A DNA stretch of 64,000 nt. It comes from Gorsachius magnificus (taxonomy: Eukaryota > Chordata > Aves > Pelecaniformes > Ardeidae). The stretch lies in contig CM067082.1 of assembly GCA_034008185.1 (NCBI GenBank), positions 9,904,984-9,968,983 of the forward strand. The letters are read 5' to 3'. Below, one piece after another: positions 1 to 13,300 of this stretch (position 1 is its first letter; every line of letters begins with the position of its first letter). Under the pieces are notes generated by a model. The model was not told the origin of the DNA. It did no database searches and saw only the letters and a list, made by a program, of their open reading frames with translations. Both the position numbers and the translations under genes were made by a program.

Positions 1-903
1 TTCTTACAATAACTGTAGTAAAATCTTTTGCTACAGCTATCTAAAACGTAGCAAGAACAGAAAATATTCTAAAATATTGTATGCAAGACAGAGGCAATTA
101 AAAATTCTTCTAGTTAGTTTCTCCCTTTTTAAGTGACAGGAGAGAAAAATCCTTGCAAACAACTTAAGTCTTCATCAATGTTTTAGAACTGTGGTAATCA
201 CATAAATTGAAATAAAACCTGGATGCAGTCACTCCTTTGAGAAGGATGAAATATCAGATAACTGTACCAACTCGTTCTGACAGCCTTACCAGATGGTTTC
301 AGTTAATGGACACTCAATAGCGTTCAAATACTGCTCTGCAAATTTATGGCACGCAGTTTATTTTGACATTAAAAAAAGGCCTAACAAGAAGTATATTACA
401 TAAGACTTGAAAATTTTCTTTTCTCCTCATCCTGGACTTTCAGTAGCGTATTTACATTGCTATATATTTAATTATAGCACAGTCTACATTAAAAAACCCC
501 CACACCTATCAACAAAACAGAAAACTAAAATTAATATGAATTTTAGTGTCATTTAAGGAATTGTCTAAATAAACAGAACATTCAAGCATTAGAAAGCTAG
601 AGTTAATCTCTCAAAGCTTTCAGCCTCCAAAGATATTTTGAGTAAAGAAATTAAAGCAGAAAGCTATCAAAAAAAAAAATCGATAGGCTCTCCAAAGAAC
701 ACACACCAAAAAAAAAGCAAAAACCAGAACAATTAACAGTCATGAGAGACACTTTGTGGGAAAATTATATGCTATTGCTCAGTGTTTTTATATAACCAGG
801 AAAGATTAATAAGAACACAGAAATATGTTTAAGAGAGGCATGAATATAAAAACACACACAAAAATCAAGTCTTAACAGCATACATTAAAAATAGATTGAA
901 CTT

Positions 904-934
<31 letters not shown>

Positions 935-3900
935 CAAAACACCCACCAAAATCTAGGAAGATTTCACTACGGAGATTAGAAAAGATGAATGTTTAAAAAA
1001 TGGAGAGAAGCCGAGCAACTGAAAACAGATTCTCTGCTTCTTGGATACAAATTTAACACAGATAAAAGATGATCCAAATAAACAGATTAATGTCACACAA
1101 ATAAGCCGTTTTGTAGGTCTACAGAATGCAGTCACTAAGCCAGGTATACAGAATCTGTTCCATTCTATGCAGGTTTAGGGCTGAAAAATCCTGACAGTTC
1201 CCTTGCAGTGTCAGGCAAAATTTGCATTTTAATGGTCTCCCCCTTGAAGATGACTTTAGGTCATTTTATGCAAGTAAATATGAAGGTTAAAGCTCACACT
1301 GTTACATGATAGTCAATGTAAAAGGTTTAAGCAATACTTATTATTTACTTCTGCAGTAGTGGGATTTTTCCAAGTTTAAACATGCATGTTCTCTTCTGCT
1401 ACAGGAATTCTGTAATCTGCATTTTACCTGTTAAGACTGTACATATTTCCCAGCCATACAGGTACTTCTTTTTACACACATTCGACGCAACAGCAGTAAG
1501 GAGAAACAGTCCACGTTATCAGAAAATGGTAATTTCACCTACCCACACACACACATGGTCTCGGTTCAAAAGCAGAATTATAATCATAGGCTGTTTCTTG
1601 CTCAAGAGTTGGAACTTGAACATAGTGCCTCATCCTGGGTATGATTTCACTCCGCGAGTACTCTCTCCTTTTTCAGAAATTTGCTCTCTCACACTAGCAT
1701 GGAAGCAGTTACTTCAGGCGAGGGCTCTGCAATACTGTAAGCTTATCTGATTAGCCCTGTGACATCTACATAAAGCCACCAAACACGTGAAAAACTTCAG
1801 TATCAAATTCTGTTAACAAGGCCAGGCACAAGAAAAGAGAAAAGAATAGAAATAAAGATAGACCGGCAAGGTATGATTCAGAGCTCATTGAATTAAACAG
1901 GACAGGGCCAGTTTCATTACCTCACCTTCCCCAGAACACGCACTTCATTATTTCTGTGACTAGAAGCAAAAAATCAGTATAGTTTCAGAAAAAAACTTGA
2001 GTTCAGTCAGCAGCCACATATCACTGTAGAATGGTAAACATTTCAGCCCAACATACTGGCTTGATCTTGCTTAAGAATGGTCAGAAAAAAAATATTTAAG
2101 GCAGACTGCTGACGAAAAAGGCTTTTTAAACAAAAGGGTTTATCTTTAATTTTGAAAGTGCTTCTCTAATCTTAAAAGGTTAATGAAATTAAAATAATCT
2201 CTAATAATACCTCAGAATTTAAGAAGCAAGGATTACAGAATTTAAATCCTTAACAACCTTACTGACAAAGATTATGATACATCAGGTAGAAAATCAATTT
2301 TGAGTTAAGCAATTCTGAAGTTACTTTCTGGCTTCCCATTACTTCTCATTATTTTATCGCTTTAATTCCTACATTACATCCACTTGGGTAACATAAATAC
2401 AGGATTTTCATATTGGTATTTTTATAAACCCTGGAAATGATAAGGTTCTGCTTTTAATAAAATCACAAGTCATAATTTCCACTAAATAACAATTCCATAC
2501 CAATGCTAGACTTAAAAGACTAGCACTAACAAACTAGCGTTTACTGCAAATGAATTCAGAGAAAACTCTGAGCTGCACAGAAACTGCTACCACACAGTTT
2601 ACTAAAGAAACCCTATGGTGTGAATTAGAAAAATAGGCATTATAAGAAAGTTTTATTTCAAATGAGTTTGTCTGAACATTCACTGCTACATCTTATACAA
2701 AATTCCAGAAAAACAAAACCTTCAAGCTGGCTTTAAACATAAAATACCAAGTTCTGCCCATCAAATTTACAACTGCCAGATTATTTTCCTCTTCATCAAA
2801 ACCTAGCAAAACAGAAAACAAATGGATTGTATTACTTATCTAATAATAGAATTTCTTCCAAAATTGTGTAATGCTGTCTAATATTGTTGTCAGCTGTTTG
2901 CAGAACATTAAGAACCTGAACCAAGATTTCATGTTCACTCACTGAATATTTTTGTAATGTCCCAAACTTGAATCTGGTCATCCATATCCTTACTGTTTAT
3001 CTTCCAAGATTAAAAAAACAAAGCAAGACAAACACTTACTCTATGAAAAAATAGTATCATTAACATAAAAGTTTGAATATAAAGATAAATGCGTGTTTTG
3101 CTAATATCAAGAAACTGAGCAATATCAAAATTGCATTTGGTTGCTCAATGTACTCAAATATAACTATGTTAAAATTGAGTAATTCACTTTTATACATTAA
3201 ACTTTCATTTTACTTATTTTCCTGTATCTGAGATGAGAAATACAAGCAAAAAGAAATTTCTTTCTAATATCGTGGGGAAAGTGCATAAAATAACACTTCA
3301 ACCACTACAACTAACTATACCTGGTTAGTTCTGAACTGTTCATATCGGTTGATGCATTTAATTTAGAACTACAACTACTTTCAAGGACATTCCCCTTCCG
3401 CTATTAAGATCAAATATTTTAGAACAAGGAAATTATTCTGGCCATATAAGGGAATTAATTAAAAATATTCTTCAACCTGCTATAAAAAGAACAACTGCCG
3501 TAAGGACGCGCTTATCAGCCGCTGCAGTGTCCCTGTAACGCACTCCCAGGGAGAATGGAGGACTCTTCATTCGGCCAGGATGCAGTCCCATCCTGCAGAC
3601 CAGCCTCTCGTCTCCTCCACCCCTCACCCTAGTGCTATTTGACTTCTACATAGCTGGTTCTAACCTCTCTCCACCAAAATGCAGCGAAGAAAAAGTCCAA
3701 CATGCAGATGAAATTTCTGTTTGGAAAACATGATATTCTTCTTTATGTCAACTGCTCACCCCTATGACAGCAAAACTGCAGTAACAGCCAATGTGGAAAA
3801 TTCCACCCCCTCCCTAGTTTTGGCAATTTTACATTTATTTTTAAAAATATGTCAGTGCTCTGATAATTTGAAACAAATGGAAAACCCTGAAACAAATGGA

Positions 3901-4969
3901 AAACCCCACAACTTTCTCCCAAGAATTTCTTCTTACAGTAGAGCCATAAAGCTAATTATAAAGCTAATTCTGGTGTGATATGACTTCAAAGTGTGTTCTT
4001 CTATACTTGAAACAACATGGAGAGACATGAAAAGCATGCAAAAATAATTTGAATATAAGCTTTTTGTGAATACAAGAAATGACAATGCATGTCAAGCTAC
4101 TAGTAAGAAGTAGGGAGGGAAAAAAAAAAACCCAACCTAGTCAAATAAGGCTTACCACTAAGCTTCTGCAATGAAGTATTCTTTTCAGAACCATTAGCAA
4201 TTAAAACAAATCCCCAGGGAAGATATTATCTTTGGGACAGTGCCTTTTAAAGACTTCTAATCCATTAAAAGGAAGTTTTCCATTACATCAAGTTCTCCGG
4301 TTGCATTCTTTTTCACAGGTTCCACCCCCCACAGCGTTTCCATGCCCTCTCCTCTTTCTCCCCCTGTTGTTTCCACATAGTAACTTTGCTTTACTTGCTC
4401 ATTTCTGTTCTTTTTAACACCGCCTCCTCTTTTCCTACTCTGAGATAGTACCAACACTCTCTATTTTTAAAACAGCATTAAGAATATCTAAAATTAATCC
4501 AGTTCCAGTGAAAGAAGCTCTATGACTTGTTATGAATCTTGCTTCTTAGTCCTTGTCCTTATCTTCCTATTAGGCTGGCCACAACAAGGTCATTTACTTC
4601 TCATCACTAAAGCAATACAAAAAGGAAATTTTGTCACTGACTTCAGAAGACACCTGGAAAGACACATCTGTGTAAATCTCATTGACCTCTCTCCATCACA
4701 GCTGGCATGGATTACCCGGTCACAGTAAAAAAAATGGGTAAAGTCCAGCTTCTCCTGCTGTCAATATTGGGTTTGCAGTCAGGAAATGAGTACTAGGTGA
4801 TAAATCCAGAGGAGTAGAAAAAAAAAAAAAGAGATTTTGTGTCATGATACTCTTATTTCTAAACAAATACCAATTTCATAGCAAGGTGTTTCATAAATCA
4901 GTAAAAAATGGGACTAAAGGAGAAGGGGAGGGAAAAGGAGGCTCACAGCGCTTTGTGTGATCTCTGTAT
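1..4969. other. Unique AT-rich DNA, no gene recognised
   Basis: I recognise no gene or repeat family in this AT-rich stretch. It has A-rich tracts, notably 904-926, and a two-copy tandem of about 19 bp at 3870-3907 (unit GAAACAAATGGAAAACCC plus one base). Several minus-strand segments look exon-like, for example 3321-3400 and 1926-1959, which have acceptor and donor motifs and an open frame, but none is part of a recognisable protein. If the promoter at 24.6 kb drives a leftward gene, this stretch may be intron, 3' end or intergenic DNA; the sequence alone does not decide. Confidence 0.5.
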
Positions 4970-5984
4970 CACAGAATCATAGAATCGTTTACGTTGGGAA
5001 AGACCTCCAAGATCATCAAGTCCAACTGTTAATACTGCCATCCCACCACTAAACCATGTCCCTAAGCACCACATCTATACAACTTTTAAATACCTCCAGG
5101 GATGAGGACTCAACCACTTCCCTGGGCAGCCCATTCCAGAGCCTGACAACCCTATCTGCGAAGAAATGTTTCCTTATGTCCAACCTAAACCTGCCCTGGC
5201 ACAACTTCAGACCATTTCCCCTCATCCTATCGCCGGTTACCAGGGAGAAGAGGCTGACACCCATCTCACTACTGTCAGTCAGTTGTAGAGCGCGATAAGA
5301 TCTCCTGTGAGCCTCTTTCTCTCCAGACTAAACAACCCCAGTTCCCTCAGCTGCTCCTCATAGGACTTGTGCTCCAGACCCCTCACCAGCTTGGTTGCTC
5401 TCCTCTGACCATGTTCCAGCAAGGCAACATCTTTCTTGTAGTGAGGGGCCCAAAAGTGAACACAGGATTCGAGGTGCGGCCTCACCAGCACCGAGTACAG
5501 GGGCACGATCACTTCCCTGCTCCTGCTGGCCACACTATTCCTGATACAGGCCAGGATGCCATTGGCCTTCTTGGCCACCTGGGCACACTGCTGGCTCATA
5601 TTCAGGCGGCTGTCAACCAGCAGCCCCAAGTCTTTTTCCACCAGGCAGCTTTCCAGCCACTCTTCCCCAAGCCTGTAGCGCTGCATGGGGTTGTTAGGAC
5701 CCAGCACTTGGCCTTGTTGAACCTCATACAGTTGGCCTCGGCCCATGGATCCAGCCTGTCCAGGTCCCTTTGCAGAGCCCTCCTCCCCTCCAGCAGATCA
5801 ACACTACCACCCAGTTTGGTGTCATCTGCAAACTTACTGAGGGCACACTCAATCCCTTCACCCAGGTCATTGACAAAGATGTTAAACAAGACTGGCCCCA
5901 GACCTGAGCCCTGGGGGACACCGCTTGTAACTGGCCGCCACGTGGATTTAACTCTGTACCTTCTGGTCAGCACGTTGGCCAACT
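4970..5984 (-). mobile_element. CR1 LINE, 5'-truncated, minus orientation
   Basis: The left edge is the typical CR1 3' end seen in reverse complement (CACAGAATCATAGAATCG), followed by the conserved 3' UTR. Rightwards, on the minus strand, come the end and then the middle of ORF2. The copy stops near 5955-5984, inside the reverse-transcriptase domain, so it is a normal 5' truncation from incomplete reverse transcription. The exact right edge is uncertain because the match fades after the motif VKSTWRPV. Confidence 0.95.
5049..5982 (-). pseudogene. CR1 ORF2 remnant (C-terminal reverse transcriptase)
   Basis: This was the CR1 ORF2 reverse transcriptase, the enzyme that copies the element at a nicked target. 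Three minus-strand frames cover it in order: 5982-5602, 5746-5279 and 5264-5049. The first has motif B (SGVPQGS) and the catalytic FADD box near 5821-5832. Near 5700 the frame shifts: the segment that reads VLHLGHNNP in the 14.7-kb copy is shortened to VLTTP. A second break lies near 5270. The last frame ends in the conserved CR1 tail VVLRDMV and a stop. The copy is inactive because of the frameshifts and the missing endonuclease and N-terminal RT. Confidence 0.9.
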
Positions 5985-8900
5985 ACAGGTAAAAATATAT
6001 ATATATAGCTAAATGCCTCAGTAAGCTTTGGTAACTGCTACTTAAACCCAGGCTACAGAATCCCTCCCAGATACTCACACCAGCCATACATTTTCTTCCC
6101 AGTCCCGGGCAGCAAGGCAGACAGCCAACAGGGATTGTCTCTGTGCCGCTTCCCCCACACCCACTTCTAGTTTTAAAAGTTCTAAACTACATTTTCCACA
6201 CTCCCTTTCTCATTGCATTTCCTCATAGATTACTGGACACAGCCCTCATTCCCCACAAGGAAGAAAGTTATTTTGCTGTTTGACTAGTTGCTGCTCACTT
6301 CTGTTTTGCTACAGGAATTCAAGGTGATTAAACCATTGCCTTTAAAGCAACACCCCTTGTATATGTGTGTATTTTGAGGATGAGAGGGGAAGGGAAGAAG
6401 AAGGCATCAACAAGAAGCTGGGATGAGAGCATGGGTCTGGATACAACTCTAGGAAGAGCATTAGGATATGGTATGATGACAGTCTATTACACAGGGGCTA
6501 AAGCAAAGCCAGCCATCTAGCAGCGATGATGCAAACTACACAAGCTCACATTGTAAATGTGGTAATGTTACAATTAATGGTACATTTAAAGTCTCAGGCT
6601 TATGGCAGTAGCACATATGGATTACTTAGCATCTCTTAGAACACAAATGGTCACTGAAACACCATGAACAGTTCTGCCTTCCAGGAGATGTCTTGATTCC
6701 AAGGTTGGGGTCATGAAAGAAACTGGAATGACTCCTGACATGTGGGAAAGTTGCCAAAATGTCTAACGATCCACCTTGCTGGTCAACTGAAGTCTGTATT
6801 ACATAGTAGCCTCTTCTGGTTTTGAAGCTATGGCTTCCCTACACCAAGCAACAGATAGAACAGCATGAAACACTCCCTACTTTCAGAAGATCATGAAGAT
6901 TTTGTCATACTACACATTTGCACTATTTGAAGAGAGCTTGAAGAATGGCACTGGTAAACTTTGATCACCACTGCCCTACAGAAGACAAGCTCACTTGAAA
7001 CCTAAGAGTAAATGGTCAGCAAGTGCCCAGGGTTGCAAGTCGTCTTGGAGTAAAACTTTGTGCATATGAAAAATCTGAATGTAGAGAAGCATGAAGCAGT
7101 TTCCTGACTGCTGCTACTTTTCCATTTCTTAAAATGATGCAGCTTGTTTTCTTGACCCAATCCACAGGGGAGGAGCACAGCTGCAGTGGTAAGAACTACC
7201 AGAATCTTATGCTGCTGCCCATCTTCTTCCTCAGAGAAAAGGATGTTCAGAACAGTTGTGTCACTTCTTTATCACAGCAGTATCTATGACCGCAGTATCT
7301 AGGCTGGGAGGATTAAATTCTCCACTCCTGCCCAACGGTGCCATGCAGCACGCGTTGCCCAAACGCACAGCGCTGAAATAGATCAGGGAGTAGGTACCAC
7401 ATTGTCACTTGAATTGCGTGAAGAAAAATAAGGCATGAGAAGCTTTCTGTGCGTGAAAACAGCATGCACGTCATGATTAAAAGTCCTGAAGATGTGGAAG
7501 CAAAGGTTTGCAGGCCTTCTTTCTGGAAGCCTCAAAGCTAATGCAATGGAAAGGTTTAACTCAGAGAGCTAGATTTTAACCAGTGCAGAGTAAACCACTG
7601 AGCTATATATAGGACATGTAAAAGTGTGTTGTTCTATATATCCTTTTTTCTATTAAAGCACCCCAAATGCCAACATAAGTACGGCCAGAGCTTCAAAAAC
7701 AAGTTTTACCCTCATTTGAGCACACTCAGATATAGACTTCAGTATATATACACAAATTTTCTTAATTAAAAAGAAAACTTTCTGTATACAATCAGTTAAA
7801 TATTATTTATTCCCCCCTTCCACACACATTGTACATATAAAACAACATAAGAAAGAAAATGGATGAAAACTTTTCTGTGAATCCAGAGCCATACAGTTGT
7901 GTCTACACTGAGAAAACTGAGTGCAGCCATTCCTGAGGCACATACACATGGCTCAAAACACAACAAAACCCCTGTTCCTGTTCAGTAACAAAGTGTTTAA
8001 GTCGTATTGACATTACTGAACAATAAAATACTACACAAAAGTGTTGTAATGTGACTTTGAAAAACAGTCACAGAAGATCCATAAGCTTAAGAACTCAAAT
8101 TCTTGTTCAAGTCTCACCAATCTTCAATTAAGTACCTTTTTTGTGTCTATACCTACCCATTTGATTTTCCCAGAAAGTACGAAATGGGATACTGCAATTT
8201 GGACATGTGAGCATACATACAGAAGAACATTAAAATAATTCATAATCAAAAAATTGAAAAAAATCTCTTTACGTATTATGAAGAACAGGCCCTCGGAGCT
8301 GCCTGTACACTCCATTTTACACATTTTCTTTTCTCTGCAGACAGCTTTACCTAATTCATCCTGCCCTCACAGAAGAGCAGCTTTGTGCTACAACAATCAA
8401 ACAAGCAGGAGTTTATGCAGTAACTTTTCAATATTAACAGTTTTAAACACAGACACGAAAGACAGAAGTTACACAAAAAAAAACAACTCCTTCTACGTTA
8501 CTCTGAATTATAAAATATCCTCATGGTTGTCATCTTTTCCATTACTTCTAAAAAGTGCTCCAGCTTGGATTTAGGTTACGCAGACTAATTGAAAAGTGGC
8601 CATTACAAGGTTCTGAATTGTCTTCTCTCTAAAACAGTGAGATTTAAGGGTAGAACATATGCCTATGTAGAACCACGCATCCCAGCTAATTACAAAGCAG
8701 TTTCCCCCCTCCTATAATTTCTAGTCAGCCAGAGTACACAAGGAACATACAGGCAGCTGATTGCTCTTCTGTGCATCTCCAGTACCTAAAGGCTATGTCC
8801 CTTTGCTACCGCCACTGTTTCCCACCAAACTAAACTGTTCAGTCTAGGAGATGGTCAGTCTTCGGAGACACAGTTTTATATTTACATGCAAAGTAGTTAT

Positions 8901-10117
8901 ATATACACATATGAGCCTGAGGCTCATTGGGTTCTACAGCAATCCAAGAATTCTTCCCCACTACATTCTTCCCTCATCATGCTGCAGTTCCAACATTGGA
9001 TTCAATATGCAAAAATAATTTTCTGTGAGTTCTGAAGAACTTTAAGTTCATGTCTAAACTAAAGTCAGTAACAGAACACAAACTCATTAAAAGAGCCACA
9101 CACATATAGAAAGTCTTTGATCCAGCTTGCACTGCATTTATTACATGACAAGAAAACTCTGCTAGCTCAATCATATCAGACACAGATCCATTATAACTTA
9201 ATAACTTTTCATATTTTTTTTACCTATGAAGTTCAAAAGTAGCATATCAGCATCTTAAAGTCCTTTTCTAATCATTAAAGTTATGTTCTAGTTTAACGAA
9301 AATGGGAGAATGTTTTAATTGCACAAAATATTCTTTATTTGTTAGAACTACAGAAGGAGACCAACAAAGTATCTGTGAAGATTTATCTTCAAAGATTTAC
9401 TAACATATTAACAGCTTTACAAAAGCATGGGAATGGAGTACTGATTTAGTATAATGATATACCTGAGTGTTAGGTTGAAATTCCTTCCTCATTCTCATAC
9501 GAAGGAATGAGTGAGCACTCTCAAGCCACAATTAGAGACTCGGGGTGCCCATTTCAAGCCAAAGTACAGAACTTAATCAGCAAAATACTGTTAACATGTC
9601 CCAGTACAATTTAGAATCACAACTACGTTCTTCTTGAAAAATGACAGGACCAAGGCCTTTAACAGATCTGGAGCTGGACACAAAAAGGAAGGCTGAGGCA
9701 TACAGGCACCAACTATTTTTTAAAATCTTGAGGTACAGAACTCTACTCAGACTTTACGTGGTATAGATCTATTTATTAAAATGCCACTAGATTTAAAAAG
9801 AGCTAAAAAATGTTTATATTGAAAACAAATATTTACCTTTTCTCACATAATTGTTGTGGATTTTGCACATCTTTTGTAAAGATTAACTCTTACTTCCATG
9901 TTTCTAGTTCAGAAAAACAATTCAATATTTGAAAGGAGCCAAAGTTCTTAAACACGTAATACCAGTACTTCAACAGCATTCATTTCATGAGCTCAGTGAC
10001 TTGCACGTGTAAATTATCAAAGGCTAGACAGTTCTTTACCTACAATGAAAACTTTTTGCTCTGAATTAAAAGCATGCAAGTCAGACTACTGCAATATTCA
10101 CTCTACACAAATACAAC
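5985..10117. other. Unique DNA, no gene recognised
   Basis: A short AT run (5994-6006) directly follows the CR1. The minus strand at 6088-6176 is GC-richer, lies between an AACTAG acceptor-like site and a GTGAGTATC donor-like site, and is open in all three frames, so it gives no frame evidence. At 8361-8397 a textbook acceptor/donor pair on the minus strand encloses stops in every frame, which shows how misleading splice motifs alone can be. No repeat family or RNA gene was recognised. Confidence 0.5.
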
Positions 10118-10374
10118 AAGGGGAAATGGCCTCAGGTTGTGCCAGGGGAGGTTTAGGTTGGACATTAGGAAAAATTTCTTCCCCACAAGGGCTGTCAGGC
10201 ACTGGAACGGGCTGCCCAGGGAAGAGGTCAAGTCCCCATCCCTGGAGGGATTTAAAAGCCAGGCAGACGAGGTGCTCAGGGACAGGGCTTAGTGGTGGGA
10301 TGGCAGGGTTAGGTTAGTGCTTGGACTTGATGATCTTAAAGGTTTTTTCCAGCCTAAACAATTCTGTGATTCAC
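10118..10374 (+). mobile_element. CR1 LINE 3' fragment, plus orientation
   Basis: This is about 257 bp of the CR1 3' end in sense orientation. It runs from the conserved end of ORF2 (peptides [12 protein letters not shown] and WNGLPREEV, ending VLRDRA and a stop) through the 3' UTR (GGACTTGATGATCTTAAAGG) to the terminal AATTCTGTGATTC repeat. It is strongly 5'-truncated and non-functional. The frame through the conserved part is still open, which suggests modest age. Confidence 0.95.
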
Positions 10375-13300
10375 TGACAGCAAGTACTCCGTAAATAGGT
10401 TTAACTAATTTGCTTTTCATGTTTTGTACTTAAGCAAATTAAGAACTTTCCTAGTTTACAAATTACTAGCTAGTCTTAAGATTCTTAAATATATTCATGT
10501 AAGACAAGGATTCTATAATTGCTTCAACTTTTGACACGTAAACAATTATGACACAGCCCTTATGTTAGAAAATGTCATACTGACCTCTACATGGGTACCA
10601 AAAGACTTGTATTCTTTGAGCCAGCTGGGTTACCAGTAAGAGCCATAGGTGATTCCCTTGAAGACATCAGCTACAAACAGAATTTGCTAGTATACTTGCT
10701 AGACATGAACTCCAGGATATGGAAACAAGCAGAACTCTGGCTGTTCAGCTAAGCAACTTTGAAACAGCAAAATCCAGACCTGTTCACTTCTGGACATGAT
10801 CATTAGCTGAAATCTGCAAGTTAGTGGGTGAGGAAGAGTCTCATTCATCTACCTGCCCCAACTTTCTACTCATTCCTGTCTAATTCCTGAATTAATCTTA
10901 AATGATGTGACTTTTTAGAAATTAAACAGCACTCTTTGAAAGCCAAGAGTCATGTACACAGCTAACTTCCATCTTCAGCAATTCATAGGGTACCCAATTC
11001 TCTAGAAAGCCACTGGGGATCCTAGCGGTCGATGATGGGACAGGCAGTCCATAAACCATGCAAAAGGAAGGCGAAAATATTTTTAAAAGCAGTTTACCCT
11101 GGTCTTTCCACAGAGACATGCATTTAATCATATTGTGGAAAACTTATTCCCCCTCCCAAAAATCAATTTTTCTTTGTTGTCATGCACAAAAAAATAGGAC
11201 ACTTGCATGCATAATCAGCATGAGCCTTCTTACCCTTTCGTCCCATGACTGAGAAATCAATAGCAAACAATGCTGCACATGAAGGTTAATCGACTGATAG
11301 GAAAACCAGTTGCAAAGTGATTGCTGTAAGTAACAACGATAGCCATATTTTCATAAAACCTGAAAAAAATATTAAGCTACATTTTAACATTCAGTGAACT
11401 GCCCATGTATAGTTTAAAAGCACATGAAGGCTTTGATGGGGACAGAATTAAGTTAATCACTAAAGCATTTGATTTCCTATGTTATATGCCCAGTATGTGC
11501 ACACATAGATGACAACAGCTGAAAAAAATAAAGCCTTCAGGTTTTGACAAGGAATGGGTGAAACAAAATTGTTCATTTCTTGGCTCTACTGAACTGTGTT
11601 CCAAAACAAATGGAAGGAATGAAAGAAGAAACGATGTTAGTGATGTTACTAGACATTATTTGACTGCGTTAATATGAGCGATTTGCACTTTCTATGGAAC
11701 TGGTCCTGAACATTAACTTTCCCAAATGGGGTTTGGATGACGCACACATAAAGAGAATTGACAGCTAACAGAAAACGACAAAAAGAGCACTTCTTCAAAA
11801 TTAACAAGTCAAAGAAATCCATGCTGATTCATTAAAGAATATGGAAGCAATCAGCCCACTGGCACACAAAGTTGCGCAGGGTATCACGAGTGAAACAAAC
11901 AGCTGTACAAAGAGCTACAGCTTTCCAGCTAAAAGTTTCTGGGTTTTCTTGGCTTAAACAAAGGATACATTTAGAGAAGTTACTACTTTTTCTTTTCAGT
12001 ATAGAAAAGTCAATCACCTAAAAATCAGCTAAAAAAAAAAAAGGTGTATCTAAGTGTTTACATATTGAAATAATTTACTGTATAATTATGTAAAGAATTA
12101 ATTATATATTTTGTGACTACAATATTACAATAGTTACAGATATTCTGAAATACAGTTATCTTCATTTATTGGTCTAGGTCTAGCAAATGGCAAACTGCCA
12201 AAGGAAACCCAAACCATGACATTCCCTTGGCAGCTGTTTTTCACATTCCTGTGCTGGTTAGGCCAGTAGCTGAAAGATGGAGTTGATACAGGGCTGCTGT
12301 GTTTCTCATCCTCTAAGGTACCAGAATCAAGAGGCAGACAACGATTTGAGATATTCCCCCAAGTATCTCTTCTGTAATAGCCAAAACATTAAAATGTTAT
12401 AGGATTATAATGTATTTATTTTAACACTATTCTAAGTGGTCAACAATACTGTCAGAAAACTCATAGGATTTCTACTGCCTATAAAATAAATTGAAGCAAT
12501 TATGAAAAATGCTTCATTAAGTGGAATGTCCCACTTAGGGTTTTAAAGTATCAAGGGTACATGAGAAACATACTCCAGATGAGGAAAAAAGTATGCTAGA
12601 CAAAGAGTGGAGAAAGTTATTAATTAGAACTATGGCTTAATTTGCACTAAAACCATTAGAATGCTTAGCACATTAAATATTTATACCGACAGATTTAGGA
12701 ATACATCTCCAACTACCATAGGTATTTTAGAACTGTATTTCACTGGGAAATAAATCTTCCCTTCATCATTAACAATCTTGTTATTACTTACTTATTATAT
12801 AGAAAATAAAAAGTAGAATTTCAAAAGACAAATAAATTAATTTCCCAAAGCTGTTGTGAGGGAAGAAACTCAAAATTATATTATCTGCCTCTTAAAATGT
12901 GTTAAGAACATTAAATACAAGTTAAGAATTCACTCATTTCAAATTCCATTTCAAGTGCTGTTTCCCTTCCTACGCTTGGCAAGGAATCTCTATTCAAAAA
13001 GAAAATTATAATTTTGAAAGTGTTTGGGGTTTGTTGGGTTTTTTTTGTTGTTGTTGGGGGGCAGGGTGGGTTGTTTGTTTATTTAAAGACCATGAAGCAA
13101 CTTAACTGAAAGCACTAATATCTAAGAACAAAGAAAAAAAAGACAATCACTACTCAGTTGCTCTATCTTCTGCTTACTTTCATCTCACACAAACCAGGGA
13201 AGCCATCAGGACACACCAACTGCAGACTAGTTGTCTCTGCAAAGACAACTGGCAAAAAGCCACATGTGCTCTGGAAAGCTGAGGAAACCAAAGCTTACGT

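Noticed and set aside
1382..1750. 122-codon plus-strand open frame in AT-rich DNA, and a minus-strand frame with MRHYVQVPTLEQE
   Set aside because: No recognisable domain in either. For the minus frame, stops in all three frames follow the only good acceptor (GTATTGCAG), so it cannot be a normal exon.
2738..2990. Two coding-looking minus-strand segments (FDEEENNLAVVNL and VSEHEILVQVLNVL)
   Set aside because: An intron between them would be only about 33 bp, and the reading phases do not join. At least one must be chance, so neither was called.
5369..5992. Plus-strand frames opposite CR1 ORF2 (also 15053-15598 and 40672-41088)
   Set aside because: Antisense shadows of the CR1 reverse-transcriptase frames. 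The minus strand carries the FADD and SGVPQGS motifs (FADD lies upstream of the 40.25-kb fragment).
8361..8397. Minus-strand segment between a strong acceptor (TTGATTGTTGTAG) and donor (TTAG/GTAAAG)
   Set aside because: Stops occur in every frame, including TAG at the donor, so it is not coding. Kept as an example of a decoy splice pair.
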